From the NCBI GenBank assembly GCA_003576695.1, contig QOZQ01000018.1, forward strand, positions 19,941-83,940: a stretch of 64,000 nt of DNA, in the 5' to 3' direction. The position numbers were made by a program, and so were the translations under genes. The notes under the pieces were generated by a model. That model was not told the DNA's origin and did not search any database. It saw nothing but the letters and a program-made list of their open reading frames with translations. Origin of the DNA: Taklimakanibacter lacteus. Lineage in GTDB: Bacteria > Pseudomonadota > Alphaproteobacteria > Rhizobiales > Aestuariivirgaceae. Shown here in pieces: positions 7,930 to 16,829 of the stretch; positions within the stretch are counted from its first letter, which is position 1; every line of letters starts with the position of its first letter.

Positions 7930-9051
7930 ATGGCATCTCTCGGTGTGGCACTGATCGGAACCGGCTTCATGGGCAAGTGCCATGCGATGGCGTGGAGCCA
8001 TGTGCGACCGGTCTTCGGCGACCTGCCCGATATCAGGCTCGAGACCCTGTGCGATGTCGATCCCGAGCTGACGCTGCGGCGCTCGCGCGACTATGGCTTT
8101 GCGCGTGCCGAAACCGATTGGCGCAAGCTCATCGAGGATGACCGCATCGATGTCGTATCGATCACCGCGCCCAACAATGTGCATCGTGAGATGGCGGTCG
8201 CCTTCCTCGAAGCCGGCAAGCATGTGTGGTGCGAGAAGCCGATGGCGCTCACCCTCGATGAGGCCGAGGCCATGGCGGCGGCGGCCCGCAAGGCCAGAGG
8301 CCGCACGCTGCTCGGCTATAACTACATCAAGAATCCGGCCGTGCTGCATGCCCGCCATCTGGTCACCGCGGGCGCCATCGGCGATGTCGTGCATTTCCGC
8401 GGGCAAGTGGACGAGGACTACCTCGCCTCGCCCGACGTGCCGTGGAGCAAAAGGGCGCGCATCGATTTGTGGGGCCTGGGCACGCTCGGCGACATCACCT
8501 GCCATCTGGTGAGCTTCGCGCATTTCCTCATCGGCGATATCGCCCGCGTCTCGGCCGACATGGAGACGGTGGTGAGGCAGCGCCCGGTGCCGGGCACGGA
8601 CGAAATGCGCGAGGTCGAGAATGAGGACATCGCCCATGCCATCGTACGCTTCAGGAGCGGCATCTCGGGCACGCTGCTGTCGAGCCGCGCCGCCTGGGGG
8701 CGCAAGAGCCTGATCCGTTTCGAGATCCATGGCACAAGAGGCATGCTCACCTTCGACCAGGAGCGGATGAATGAACTGCAGCTCTATGTGAATGAAGGGC
8801 CGGAAGCGACGCGCGGCTTCCGCACCATCCTCACCGGCCCGGTCCATTCACCCTATGGCCAATTCACCCCGGCGCCCGGCCATCAGCTGGGCTTCAACGA
8901 GCTCAAGGTCATCGAGGCCAAGCATTTCCTCGATTGCATCGCCAGTGGAGCGGAATGCTTCGTCAATTTCGAAGAAGGCCTCAAGATCGAGCGCGTCATC
9001 CACGGCATGGCACGCTCGGCCAGGGAGAAGACATGGGTCGAGGTGAGTTGA
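7930..9051 (+). CDS. Gfo/Idh/MocA family oxidoreductase
   Basis: This 373-residue NAD(P)-dependent sugar or polyol dehydrogenase has an N-terminal Rossmann domain with GTGFMGKCHA, the conserved EKP (WCEKPMAL), and a C-terminal alpha/beta domain. The family includes inositol 2-dehydrogenase (IolG) and glucose-fructose oxidoreductase. The ATG at 7930 is preceded by AGAGGA and preferred to a TTG 21 bases upstream that lies on the terminator stem. Its place after the putative inositol transporter suggests oxidation of inositol or an isomer, but residues alone do not separate IolG from related scyllo-inositol or sugar dehydrogenases. Confidence 0.85.
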   Translation: MASLGVALIGTGFMGKCHAMAWSHVRPVFGDLPDIRLETLCDVDPELTLRRSRDYGFARAETDWRKLIEDDRIDVVSITAPNNVHREMAVAFLEAGKHVWCEKPMALTLDEAEAMAAAARKARGRTLLGYNYIKNPAVLHARHLVTAGAIGDVVHFRGQVDEDYLASPDVPWSKRARIDLWGLGTLGDITCHLVSFAHFLIGDIARVSADMETVVRQRPVPGTDEMREVENEDIAHAIVRFRSGISGTLLSSRAAWGRKSLIRFEIHGTRGMLTFDQERMNELQLYVNEGPEATRGFRTILTGPVHSPYGQFTPAPGHQLGFNELKVIEAKHFLDCIASGAECFVNFEEGLKIERVIHGMARSAREKTWVEVS

Positions 9052-9058
9052 GTAATTA

Positions 9059-9079
9059 CCCTCCCCGCAAGGGGGAGGG
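9059..9079 (+). terminator. GC-rich hairpin after the oxidoreductase gene
   Basis: CCCTCCCC and GGGGAGGG pair across a GCAAG loop just past the stop codon. No T-run follows, so it may be a convergent-end hairpin or a short intergenic palindrome rather than an intrinsic terminator. Confidence 0.35.
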
Positions 9080-9087
9080 GAACAGGT

Positions 9088-10761
9088 TCAGCCTTCATCG
9101 AATCCCCTGGCGCCGCCGCGGCCTTCATCGCCGTTGCGCCGCCGCTTGTTCGGCGGCGGCATGTTGCCATTGCCGTCCGCGAGAGCGCGCTTGAGCCTCC
9201 TGATGATGACGGCCCGCGCCTTCTCGTCGGCGGCTTTGCCGATCTCGTCGTTGATGGCGAGCGTCAGCTCGGCCAGCTCGTTGTGCCAATCGCGGCGCGC
9301 CATCTTGTCGGGGCTGATGCGCGGCGTGACCTCGGCGGCGCGGCGCACCGGCGCTTCGCCCGATAGGTCGTAAATGTCATCGAGGATCGGACGCCCGATC
9401 CGGTCGGCAGCCATGATGCCCGCTGACGCCATGTCATCGGCCATGGCGAGCTGGGCCTCTTCCTCGCCATGGGTCAGGAACACCATGCGCGCGATGGGCA
9501 GGCGCTCGCGCAGCCATTGCAGCAGTTCCGGGCCATCGGCATGACCGGAATAGTCCTCGAAGCGGCGGATCGTGGCGCGTACCTTGATCTCCTCGCCGTG
9601 GATCTTGACCGCCTGGGCGCCCTCTTCGAGAAGCCGGCCCAGCGTGCCTGCCGCCTGGAAGCCGACGAGCAGCACCGTGGCGTTGGGCTTGAACAGGTTG
9701 TTCTTGAGATGATGGCGGATACGGCCGGCCTCGCACATGCCGCTTGCCGCGACGATGATGTGGAAGCCCGAGAAGCGGGCAATCGCCTTGCTCTCCTCGA
9801 CGCTTTCCGTCGTCTTCACATAGGGTGACGCCAGCGCCCTCACCAGCGCCTCGCCATTTTCCAATGATTTCGCATGCTGCGAGAAGATTTCGGTCGCCTT
9901 GAGCGCCAGAGGCGAGTCGATGAAGACCGGCGCATTGGGGATGACGCCCTTGTCCATCAGCGCGATCAGGTCGACCAGGATCTCCTGGGTGCGCTCGACC
10001 GCGAAAGAGGGGATGAGCACCGCGCCCTGGCGACTCGCGGCGGCGCGCAGCTCGGTGCCCAGGTTCTCGCGGCGCTTCTCTTCCGAACGCGCGAAACGGT
10101 CCTTGCCGCCATAAGTCGATTCGCAAACGACATAGTCGAAATCGGTCGGTGCTTCGGGATCGGGCTGGAACAATTTCTGGTCGGGGCCGATATCGCCGGA
10201 GAAGAGGAGGCGCAGCGGCCCCCGCCCAGGACGCTCGATCTCGACCTCGATCGAGGCCGAGCCCAGCAGATGGCCGGCATTCCAGTAGCGCGCGCGAATG
10301 CCGGGCACCGGAGTGATCCACGTCTTGTAGGCGATGCCCTCGAAATGCGTGAGCGCGTCGCGAGCGTCGTCGGCCGTATAGATCGGCTCGACCTCGGGGA
10401 GGCCGCGTTTGCGGTTCCGCTCATTGAGCTGCCTGACCTCGGTCTCCTGGATGAAGCCCGAATCCGGCAGCATCACCGCGCAGAGATCACAGGTCGCATG
10501 GGTCGCATGAATCTTCCCGGCAAAGCCCGCCTTGACCAGCTTCGGGATGAGGCCGGCATGGTCGATATGCGCATGCGTCAGCAGCATGGTGTCGACCTTG
10601 CGGGTATCGAACGGGAAGGCGCGGTAGTTGAGCTCCTTCTCGGTCTTCGATCCCTGGAACATGCCGCAATCGACGAGGAGGCGCGCCCGATCGGTCTCGA
10701 TCATGTAGCAGGATCCCGTGACGACGCGGGTGGCGCCGTGGAAATGCAGCTTGACGGTCAT
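9088..10761 (-). CDS. MBL-fold beta-CASP RNA metallo-hydrolase
   Basis: The 557-residue protein has the metallo-beta-lactamase zinc motif HAHIDH at residues 63-68, further ligands in the GHLLGSAS region, a beta-CASP insert, and a C-terminal RMMBL-type segment (SGHADGPELLQWL, FLTHGEEEA). This is the architecture of CPSF73-like nucleases, so an exo- or endoribonuclease role in the cytoplasm is likely. A charged tail of about 90 residues rich in Arg and Gly follows. It is the second gene of a leftward pair, four bases after the LOG-family gene. It is not RNase J itself, whose motif arrangement and length differ. Confidence 0.85.
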   Translation of the reverse strand: MTVKLHFHGATRVVTGSCYMIETDRARLLVDCGMFQGSKTEKELNYRAFPFDTRKVDTMLLTHAHIDHAGLIPKLVKAGFAGKIHATHATCDLCAVMLPDSGFIQETEVRQLNERNRKRGLPEVEPIYTADDARDALTHFEGIAYKTWITPVPGIRARYWNAGHLLGSASIEVEIERPGRGPLRLLFSGDIGPDQKLFQPDPEAPTDFDYVVCESTYGGKDRFARSEEKRRENLGTELRAAASRQGAVLIPSFAVERTQEILVDLIALMDKGVIPNAPVFIDSPLALKATEIFSQHAKSLENGEALVRALASPYVKTTESVEESKAIARFSGFHIIVAASGMCEAGRIRHHLKNNLFKPNATVLLVGFQAAGTLGRLLEEGAQAVKIHGEEIKVRATIRRFEDYSGHADGPELLQWLRERLPIARMVFLTHGEEEAQLAMADDMASAGIMAADRIGRPILDDIYDLSGEAPVRRAAEVTPRISPDKMARRDWHNELAELTLAINDEIGKAADEKARAVIIRRLKRALADGNGNMPPPNKRRRNGDEGRGGARGFDEG

Positions 10762-10764
10762 GCT

Positions 10765-11517
10765 CTATCCTTTGTGTTCCGGGATCTTGAGGCCGCGGGC
10801 GAGAAGGCCTTGCCACGCCTCTTCCGGCGTGTCGGCGAAGGCGAAGAGGTCGAGGTCGGCTTCCCCGCACAGGCCTTCATCGACGAAGCGGCGGAAATTG
10901 ATCGTCTTGTGCCAGAAGATGCTGTCATAGAGAACGATCGGCACGGCATCGTCCATCTTGTTTGTCTGCCTGAGGGTGAGTATCTCGAACAGCTCATCGA
11001 GCGTGCCGAAGCCGCCGGGAAAGACGACAAGCGCATCGGCGCGCATGGCGAAATGCATCTTGCGCATCGCGAAGTAGTGAAAGCGGAAAGTAAGCTCCGG
11101 TGTCGAATAGGCGTTGGGCTCCTGCTCATGCGGCAAAGTGATGTTGTAGCCGATCGAGGGCGCGCCCACGTCATGGGCGCCGCGATTGGCCGCCTCCATG
11201 ATGCCGGGGCCGCCGCCCGTGGCGATGACGTTGCGGCGCGGCGCCGAATGGCTGTGGAGGGCGCCGCCACTTTTGGAGACGATGCGGGCGAAGGCGCGCG
11301 CCGCCTCATACCAGCCGCGCTTGTCGCCCTCCCTGACGCGTGCGGAGCCGAAGACCACCACGGTCGAGGCCACGCCCCATTTGCGCAGGTATTCTTCCGC
11401 TTTCTGATATTCGAGCTGGAAGCGCACGCCGCGGGTCGTGTCGCCCAGAACGAAGTCCTGGTCGAGGGCGGCGATCCGGTAGGCCGGGGACGCCATCTGG
11501 GCTTTGTTGTCGATCAT
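10765..11517 (-). CDS. LOG-family Rossmann protein (TIGR00730-like)
   Basis: The 250-residue protein carries the family signatures GGGPGIMEAAN (101-111) and PGGFGTLDE (167-175), which bind the phosphate and ribose of nucleoside 5'-monophosphates. LOG proteins cleave N6-substituted AMP to free cytokinin bases; bacterial members are often mis-annotated as lysine decarboxylase. An N-terminal extension of about 50 residues precedes the core. It forms a pair with the beta-CASP hydrolase. Its substrate here is unknown; a nucleotide phosphoribohydrolase is the most likely activity. Confidence 0.85.
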   Translation of the reverse strand: MIDNKAQMASPAYRIAALDQDFVLGDTTRGVRFQLEYQKAEEYLRKWGVASTVVVFGSARVREGDKRGWYEAARAFARIVSKSGGALHSHSAPRRNVIATGGGPGIMEAANRGAHDVGAPSIGYNITLPHEQEPNAYSTPELTFRFHYFAMRKMHFAMRADALVVFPGGFGTLDELFEILTLRQTNKMDDAVPIVLYDSIFWHKTINFRRFVDEGLCGEADLDLFAFADTPEEAWQGLLARGLKIPEHKG

Positions 11518-11610
11518 TCAATCAATCCTTTGGCATTAGGGATTAGGGTCTCAAGCCCTTGCAATCAAGGGCTCAATGTCTCAACGTCGGCAGATCAGAA
11601 GGGGGTGTGC

Positions 11611-12426
11611 ATGGCCAATCCGTTTGCCGGGAAGTTCAGGGTCGAGGGCAGGAATTTCGCCCTTGCCAAGGTCGATCCGCGCGACGACAGCGCCTTTGCC
11701 GGCAAGGAGAAGGCCAAGGCGCAGATCGCGGAGGACGCCGAAGCGATCAACCAGCTGCAGGACCGCCTCTATGCCGAGGGCGACCGCAGCCTTCTGGTCG
11801 TCCTGCAGGGGATCGATTGCAGCGGCAAGGACGGAACGGTGCGTGCGGTATTCAACACATGCGGGCCGATCGGCGTCGAGGTCACACCCTTCAAGGTGCC
11901 GAGCGAGGAAGAGCGCGACCACGACTATCTCTGGCGCGTCCACAAGGCCTGCCCGCGCAAGGGCATCATCGGCATCTTCAACCGCTCGCATTACGAGGAT
12001 GTGCTGGTGGTGAAAGTGAAGAAGCTCGCGAGACCGGAAGCCATCGAGCGGCGCTATGAGGAGATCAACCAGTTCGAGAAGATGCTTTCCGACAACGGCA
12101 CGCGCATCCTCAAATTCATGCTGCATATCTCGAAGGAGGAGCAGGCCGAGCGCCTCAAGGAGCGCGTCACCGACCCGACCAAGCAATGGAAGTTCAATCC
12201 AGGCGATCTCGCCGACCGCAAATTGTGGGACGACTATATGGCGGCCTATGAGACGGCGCTCAAGCGCTGCTCGACGGCGCATGCGCCCTGGCATGTCATT
12301 CCCGCCGACCGCAACTGGACGCGCAATGCCGCCATCGCGCGCGTCGTGCGCGAGACACTGGAAGACATGGCGCCCAAATATCCGCCGCCCGACGGCTGGG
12401 ATCCGAAGACGGTGGTGATCGAATAA
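11611..12426 (+). CDS. PPK2-family polyphosphate kinase
   Basis: This 271-residue enzyme transfers phosphate between polyphosphate and nucleotides. Walker A is the PPK2 form QGIDCSGKDG; further family motifs are the lid segment FNRSHYEDV and the Walker B-like LKFMLHIS. It is a single-domain PPK2 of normal length. The ATG at 11611 is preceded by AGAAGGGGG at good spacing; the open frame runs far upstream without coding character. It is divergent from the LOG-family gene and convergent with the RND gene, three bases away. Whether it prefers NDP or NMP cannot be read safely from these motifs. Confidence 0.88.
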   Translation: MANPFAGKFRVEGRNFALAKVDPRDDSAFAGKEKAKAQIAEDAEAINQLQDRLYAEGDRSLLVVLQGIDCSGKDGTVRAVFNTCGPIGVEVTPFKVPSEEERDHDYLWRVHKACPRKGIIGIFNRSHYEDVLVVKVKKLARPEAIERRYEEINQFEKMLSDNGTRILKFMLHISKEEQAERLKERVTDPTKQWKFNPGDLADRKLWDDYMAAYETALKRCSTAHAPWHVIPADRNWTRNAAIARVVRETLEDMAPKYPPPDGWDPKTVVIE

Positions 12427-12429
12427 GCG

Positions 12430-15400
12430 TCACTCCGCCGGCGACGGCAGCGGCGCGAGCGATGGCGCTGCGGCCTTGCGGCCGAACAGGCTGTAGACGG
12501 CGGGCACCACGAAGAGCGTCAGCAGCGTGCCAACGGTCATGCCGCCGACAATGACCCAGCCGATCTGGTGGCGGGCCTCCGAGCCGGCGCCGGTCGCCAG
12601 TGCCAGCGGCACGGCGCCCAGAACCATGGCGCATGTGGTCATCAGGATCGGGCGCAGACGCAAGGTGGCCGCCTCGGTGATGGCCTCGGCGCGGTTCTTG
12701 CCGTCCTCCTCCTGCAGCCGGTTGGCGAAATCGACGATCAGGATGCCGTGCTTGGTGATGAGGCCGACGAGGGTAACGAGGCCGATCTGCGAATAGATGT
12801 TGAGCGTGCCGCCGGTAAGCTTCAGCGTGAGAAGGGCGCCCGCCATCGACAGGGGTACGGTCAGCATGATCATCAGGGGATCGCGGAAGCTCTCGAACTG
12901 CGCCGACAGCACGAGATAGATGAAGCACAAGGCCAGCACGAAAATGAACATCACATTGCTGCTTGCGTCGCGGAATTCGCGGCTCTGTCCCGACACATCG
13001 GTCAGCACGTTATTGGGCAGGATCTCGGCGGCGGTCCGGTTGACCGCCTGCAGCGCCTGTCCCAGTGTGTAGCCGGGCGCCACATTGGCCTGGATGGTGA
13101 CCGAGCGCAGCTGGTTGAAGCGGCGCAGATCCTTGGGCGCCACCGTCTCGGTGACCTGGACGACATTGGCGAGCTGGATCATCTCGTCATTGGCGCCCTT
13201 CACGAACATGCGGGCGAGATTGTCGGGCGCGGTGCGGGCGCTGGCGTCGAGCTGGACGATGACGTCATACTGCTCGCCGCCGATCTCGAAGCGCGTCACC
13301 TGGCGGCCGCCCAGCATGGTCTCCAGCGTGCGCCCGATGACCGAGACATCGAGGCCGAGATCGGCGACCCGGTCGCGGTCGATCTTCACCTCGAGCTGCG
13401 GCTTGTTGAGCTCGAGATCCGAATCGAGATCGGCCAGCGCAGGCTCCTGCTTCAGCCGCTCGAACATGGCATCGCGATATTTCTCCAGATCGTCATAGGT
13501 GCCCGATGTCTGGATGACGAATTCAACCGGGCGGCCCGCCCCGCGGCGGCCGAAGCCGGCGGGCGAGCGCGCCGAGACCTGAGCGCCGGCGATCTTGCGC
13601 AATTGCGGTCCCAGGCGCTGGGCGATCTGCGCCTGGGTCACGTCGCGTTCGGAATAGGCCTTGAGGCGGCCGATGGCGTTGAACTGGTTGACATCCTGCT
13701 GGCCGATATTGACGAGATAGGCGCGCATATTGGGCGCTTTGGCAAGGATCGCCTCGACCTCGTTGGCATAGCGGCTGGTGAAAGCGAGCGTCGAGCCTTC
13801 CGGCGTATTCCCCGAGAGCTGGAGAACGCCGCGGTCCTCGGTCGGGGTCAGCTCCGAATTGAGCCCGGTGAACAGGAAGCCGCCAAGGCCGGCCACGGCG
13901 AGCGCGATCAGGAACACGAAATAGCGCGCCTTGATCGCGAATTTCAGCGCGCCGCGATAGAGCCGCTCGAGGCGGGCAAGGCTTCCCTCGATGAAGCGGG
14001 CGATGATGTTGGGCCGGTCATTGTGCTTGAGGAATTTCGAGCACATCATCGGCGTCAAGGTGAGCGCGATGAAGCCCGATATGACCACGGCGCCGGCAAG
14101 GGTCAGGGCAAATTCGAGGAACAGGCGGCCGGTCGAGCCCGGCATGAAGGCGACAGGCGCGAAGACGGCCGCCAGGGTGAGCGTCATCGCCACGATGGCA
14201 AAGCCGATCTCGCGCATGCCCTTGAGTGCCGCAGCGAAAGGCTTCATGCCTTCCTCGATATGGCGGAAGATGTTCTCCAATACGACGATGGCGTCATCGA
14301 CGACAAGGCCGATGGCCAGCACCATGGCGAGGAGCGTCAGCGTGTTGATCGACAGCCCGGCGAGCAGCATCAGCGCGAAAGTGGTGACGAGCGAGATCGG
14401 AATGGTGACGATCGGGATGACCGAGGCCCTGAGCGAGTGCAGGAAGAACATGATGATCAGGATGACGAGGGCGATCGCTTCAAGGATGGTGCGGAAGACC
14501 GAGTCCACCGACTGGGCGATGAACTGCGTCGAATCATAGCCGACCTCGGCGGTGACCCCTTCGGGGAGCGATTCGAGGATCTGCGGCATGACGGCATTCA
14601 CCGCCTTGGATACGTCGAGCGGATTGGCGACCGCCTGCTTGATGATGCCGGCGGTGATCGATGTCTGGCCCATATAGCGGCTGGAGCGGCGCAGATCGGT
14701 GGAGCCGAGCTCGACGCGGGCGACATCGCCGAGCTTGACCTGCAGCCCGCCCGCCGATTTGAGCATGATGTTGCGGAATTCCTCCGGCGTCGAAAGCGAG
14801 GTCTTGGACAGGACAGTGAATTCACGCTCGCTGCCCTCGATGCGGCCGGCCGGGATCTCGGCATTCTGCTGGCGCAGCGCGTCCTCGACGTCCTGGGCGG
14901 TGAGGCCGTAGCCGGCGAGCCGGTCGCGGTCGATCCAGATGCGCATGGCATAGCGCCGCTCGCCGAAGATGATGACATCGGCGACACCGGTCAGGTTCTT
15001 GAACCGGTCGAGAAGATAGCGGTCGACATAGTCGGTCAGGTCTATGGCGTTCATCCGGTCGGACCGGAAGTTCAGGAAGATGATGGGCTGCGCATCGGCT
15101 TCGACCTTGGCGATGATCGGGTCGTCGACCTCGTCGGGCAGGCGGCCGCGCACGCGGCTGACGCGGTCGCGCACGTCGCTCGCGGCGGTATCTACATTGA
15201 CATCCGACTTGAAGCGGATGGTGATGCGGCTCGATTCGGTGCGGCTGGTCGATTCGATGATGTCGATGCCCTCGATGCCGGCAAGCGATCCTTCGAGCAC
15301 CTGGGTGATCTGCGATTCGATGAGTGCGGCGGAAGCGCCCGGATATCTGGTCGTCACCGAGACGACCGGCTCATCCACCTTGGGATATTCGCGCACCGTG

Positions 15401-15495
15401 AGCCGGCCATAGGCGACGATGCCGATGAGCAGCAGGATGAGGCTCAGGACGGTGGCGAAGACGGGGCGGCGGATGCAGAGTTCCGAGATCGACAT
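12430..15495 (-). CDS. RND efflux transporter, inner-membrane pump subunit
   Basis: This 1,021-residue proton-driven pump exports drugs or other toxic compounds from the inner membrane and periplasm. It shows the HAE1-type pattern: one N-terminal membrane helix, a large periplasmic porter domain, helices 2-6 with the relay residues in AIGLVVDDAIVVLEN, a second periplasmic domain, and helices 7-12. The ATG at 15495 (MSISELCIRRPV) follows GAGG; an upstream start would lie inside the adaptor gene and add 18 non-family residues. It follows the adaptor by ten bases. No outer-membrane channel gene is adjacent, so it must use a TolC-like protein encoded elsewhere. Confidence 0.92.
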   Translation of the reverse strand: MSISELCIRRPVFATVLSLILLLIGIVAYGRLTVREYPKVDEPVVSVTTRYPGASAALIESQITQVLEGSLAGIEGIDIIESTSRTESSRITIRFKSDVNVDTAASDVRDRVSRVRGRLPDEVDDPIIAKVEADAQPIIFLNFRSDRMNAIDLTDYVDRYLLDRFKNLTGVADVIIFGERRYAMRIWIDRDRLAGYGLTAQDVEDALRQQNAEIPAGRIEGSEREFTVLSKTSLSTPEEFRNIMLKSAGGLQVKLGDVARVELGSTDLRRSSRYMGQTSITAGIIKQAVANPLDVSKAVNAVMPQILESLPEGVTAEVGYDSTQFIAQSVDSVFRTILEAIALVILIIMFFLHSLRASVIPIVTIPISLVTTFALMLLAGLSINTLTLLAMVLAIGLVVDDAIVVLENIFRHIEEGMKPFAAALKGMREIGFAIVAMTLTLAAVFAPVAFMPGSTGRLFLEFALTLAGAVVISGFIALTLTPMMCSKFLKHNDRPNIIARFIEGSLARLERLYRGALKFAIKARYFVFLIALAVAGLGGFLFTGLNSELTPTEDRGVLQLSGNTPEGSTLAFTSRYANEVEAILAKAPNMRAYLVNIGQQDVNQFNAIGRLKAYSERDVTQAQIAQRLGPQLRKIAGAQVSARSPAGFGRRGAGRPVEFVIQTSGTYDDLEKYRDAMFERLKQEPALADLDSDLELNKPQLEVKIDRDRVADLGLDVSVIGRTLETMLGGRQVTRFEIGGEQYDVIVQLDASARTAPDNLARMFVKGANDEMIQLANVVQVTETVAPKDLRRFNQLRSVTIQANVAPGYTLGQALQAVNRTAAEILPNNVLTDVSGQSREFRDASSNVMFIFVLALCFIYLVLSAQFESFRDPLMIMLTVPLSMAGALLTLKLTGGTLNIYSQIGLVTLVGLITKHGILIVDFANRLQEEDGKNRAEAITEAATLRLRPILMTTCAMVLGAVPLALATGAGSEARHQIGWVIVGGMTVGTLLTLFVVPAVYSLFGRKAAAPSLAPLPSPAE

Positions 15496-15505
15496 GCGGG
15501 CGGCC

Positions 15506-16630
15506 TCAGCCTTCGACGGCGGCCGAGGTCGTCGGAACGATCTCGACATTGGCGCCGTCGCGCAGGCGCGCTTGCCCCGCGATCACCACCTGCTGGCCGA
15601 TATCGACGCCCTCGATGATCTCGACAAAGCCGTTCTCGCGACGGCCGGCGAGGACCTTGGTCTCCTTCGCCTTGCCGTTGTCGGCCTTGTAGACGAGGAA
15701 ATCATTGCCGCGCGGCACCAGCGCGCTTTCCGGGATGGTCACGGCGGTGCGCGGGATGCCCTTGACCGTGATGCGGGCCAGGAGGCCCGGGCGCAATTTG
15801 CCGTCCTGGTTGTCGAGCGTCGCCTTCACCCTGATGGCCCGGCCATTGACGTCGATCGCCGGATCGATGGCGTAGATCGTGCCCTCGAAGCGCGTGGCGG
15901 GCAAAGCGTCGGCGATGATCTCGATCTTCTGGCCGACGGAGAGCTTCGAGAGATAGACTTCCGGCACGCTGAAATTGACCTTCAGCCGGTCGATCTTCTC
16001 GAGATTGACCAGCGGCGTGCCGGCGGTGACATAGGCGCCCGGCGAAATGGTGCGGAAGCCGAGCACGCCGGGGAAGGGCGCCTTGATCGACAGTTTCTCA
16101 TGCTGGGCCTTCATGAGATCGAAGGCCGCCTGGGCGACCGACAATTCCGACAGGGCCGTGTCGAGGGTCGTCTGCGAGGCGGTGCCCGATTTGCGCAAGG
16201 CGACGGCGCGCTCGTAATTGGCCTTGGCCAAGGTGAGGCGCGCCTCGGCATCGGTGAGCTGGGCGGTGATCAGGGCGTCATCGAGGGTGATCAACACGGC
16301 GCGGGCGGCGACCACATCGCCCTCGGTGAAGCGGATCTCGGAAACGCGGCCATCGGTCTCGGTGGCGATCTGGACCGACTCGTCGGAAAGCAGCGAGCCC
16401 ACCGCGGTGATGTCGTCGCTCAGCGTCTTGGCGGCGGCGGCGGCGACCTCGACGGGGGAGGCATTGGGCGGTGCGGCCTGGCGCTTCTTCTGGTCCGGCT
16501 TGGCCTGGCTTTCGGCGAGCTTGCTGTTTGCCTCGGTCCACAACGCCGTCACCCAGCCTGTCTGCTGCGCGTAATAGCCGGCAGCTGACAGAACGGCTAG
16601 AACAAACAGGGAAACCAGCGTTTTTCTCAT
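15506..16630 (-). CDS. RND efflux periplasmic adaptor (HlyD/MFP family)
   Basis: The 374-residue adaptor links the pump to an outer-membrane channel. It has an N-terminal membrane anchor (about residues 5-22), a lipoyl half-motif (SVQIATETDGRVSEIRF), a coiled-coil hairpin (about 115-170), the second lipoyl half (KAPFPGVLGFR), and beta-barrel and membrane-proximal domains. It is the first gene of a two-gene operon. A 27-bp palindrome 99 bases upstream may be the operator. No regulator gene is adjacent. Confidence 0.9.
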   Translation of the reverse strand: MRKTLVSLFVLAVLSAAGYYAQQTGWVTALWTEANSKLAESQAKPDQKKRQAAPPNASPVEVAAAAAKTLSDDITAVGSLLSDESVQIATETDGRVSEIRFTEGDVVAARAVLITLDDALITAQLTDAEARLTLAKANYERAVALRKSGTASQTTLDTALSELSVAQAAFDLMKAQHEKLSIKAPFPGVLGFRTISPGAYVTAGTPLVNLEKIDRLKVNFSVPEVYLSKLSVGQKIEIIADALPATRFEGTIYAIDPAIDVNGRAIRVKATLDNQDGKLRPGLLARITVKGIPRTAVTIPESALVPRGNDFLVYKADNGKAKETKVLAGRRENGFVEIIEGVDIGQQVVIAGQARLRDGANVEIVPTTSAAVEG

Positions 16631-16728
16631 CGAGCCCCATAATACCGAAAAAACGATCCGGAGCCTATGGCGCCAGGACAGGTTCCTCCTAGCGCCACAG
16701 GCTCCCGCTCACCCCTCGATCATGTTCA

Positions 16729-16755
16729 TGACATTTGACAGTTCGTCAAAAGTCA
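16729..16755. promoter_or_regulatory. 27-bp imperfect palindrome upstream of the RND operon
   Basis: TGACATTTGAC (16729-16739) and GTCAAAAGTCA (16745-16755) are inverted with one mismatch in 11 around a 5-bp spacer, a size typical of TetR-family operators. On the minus strand TTGACG within it could act as a -35, with a weak -10 about 17 bases on, so a bound protein would block the pump promoter. The rest of the 199-bp gap holds nothing else recognisable. Confidence 0.5.
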
Positions 16756-16829
16756 CGTGATCCAAGGATTAAGACGAAGCCACAGGTAAAACCCGTCGGA
16801 TTAATGGCAGGTAATCCCGAAAGAGGGGA

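Noticed and set aside
7930..9051. Naming the oxidoreductase iolG
   Set aside because: The family contains many sugar and polyol dehydrogenases with the same motifs; the inositol context supports but does not prove the name.
9874..11610. Long upstream extension of the PPK2 frame
   Set aside because: It runs antisense through the beta-CASP and LOG-family genes, and an ATG with AGAAGGGGG marks the true start.
12568..15618. A 1,016-codon open frame opposite the RND pump gene
   Set aside because: It is the antisense shadow of a gene with strong third-position GC; its protein is His-, Arg- and Glu-rich with no domain, and the pump frame is certain. The same holds for long frames opposite iolC (1947-3857) and atpD (28799-30226).
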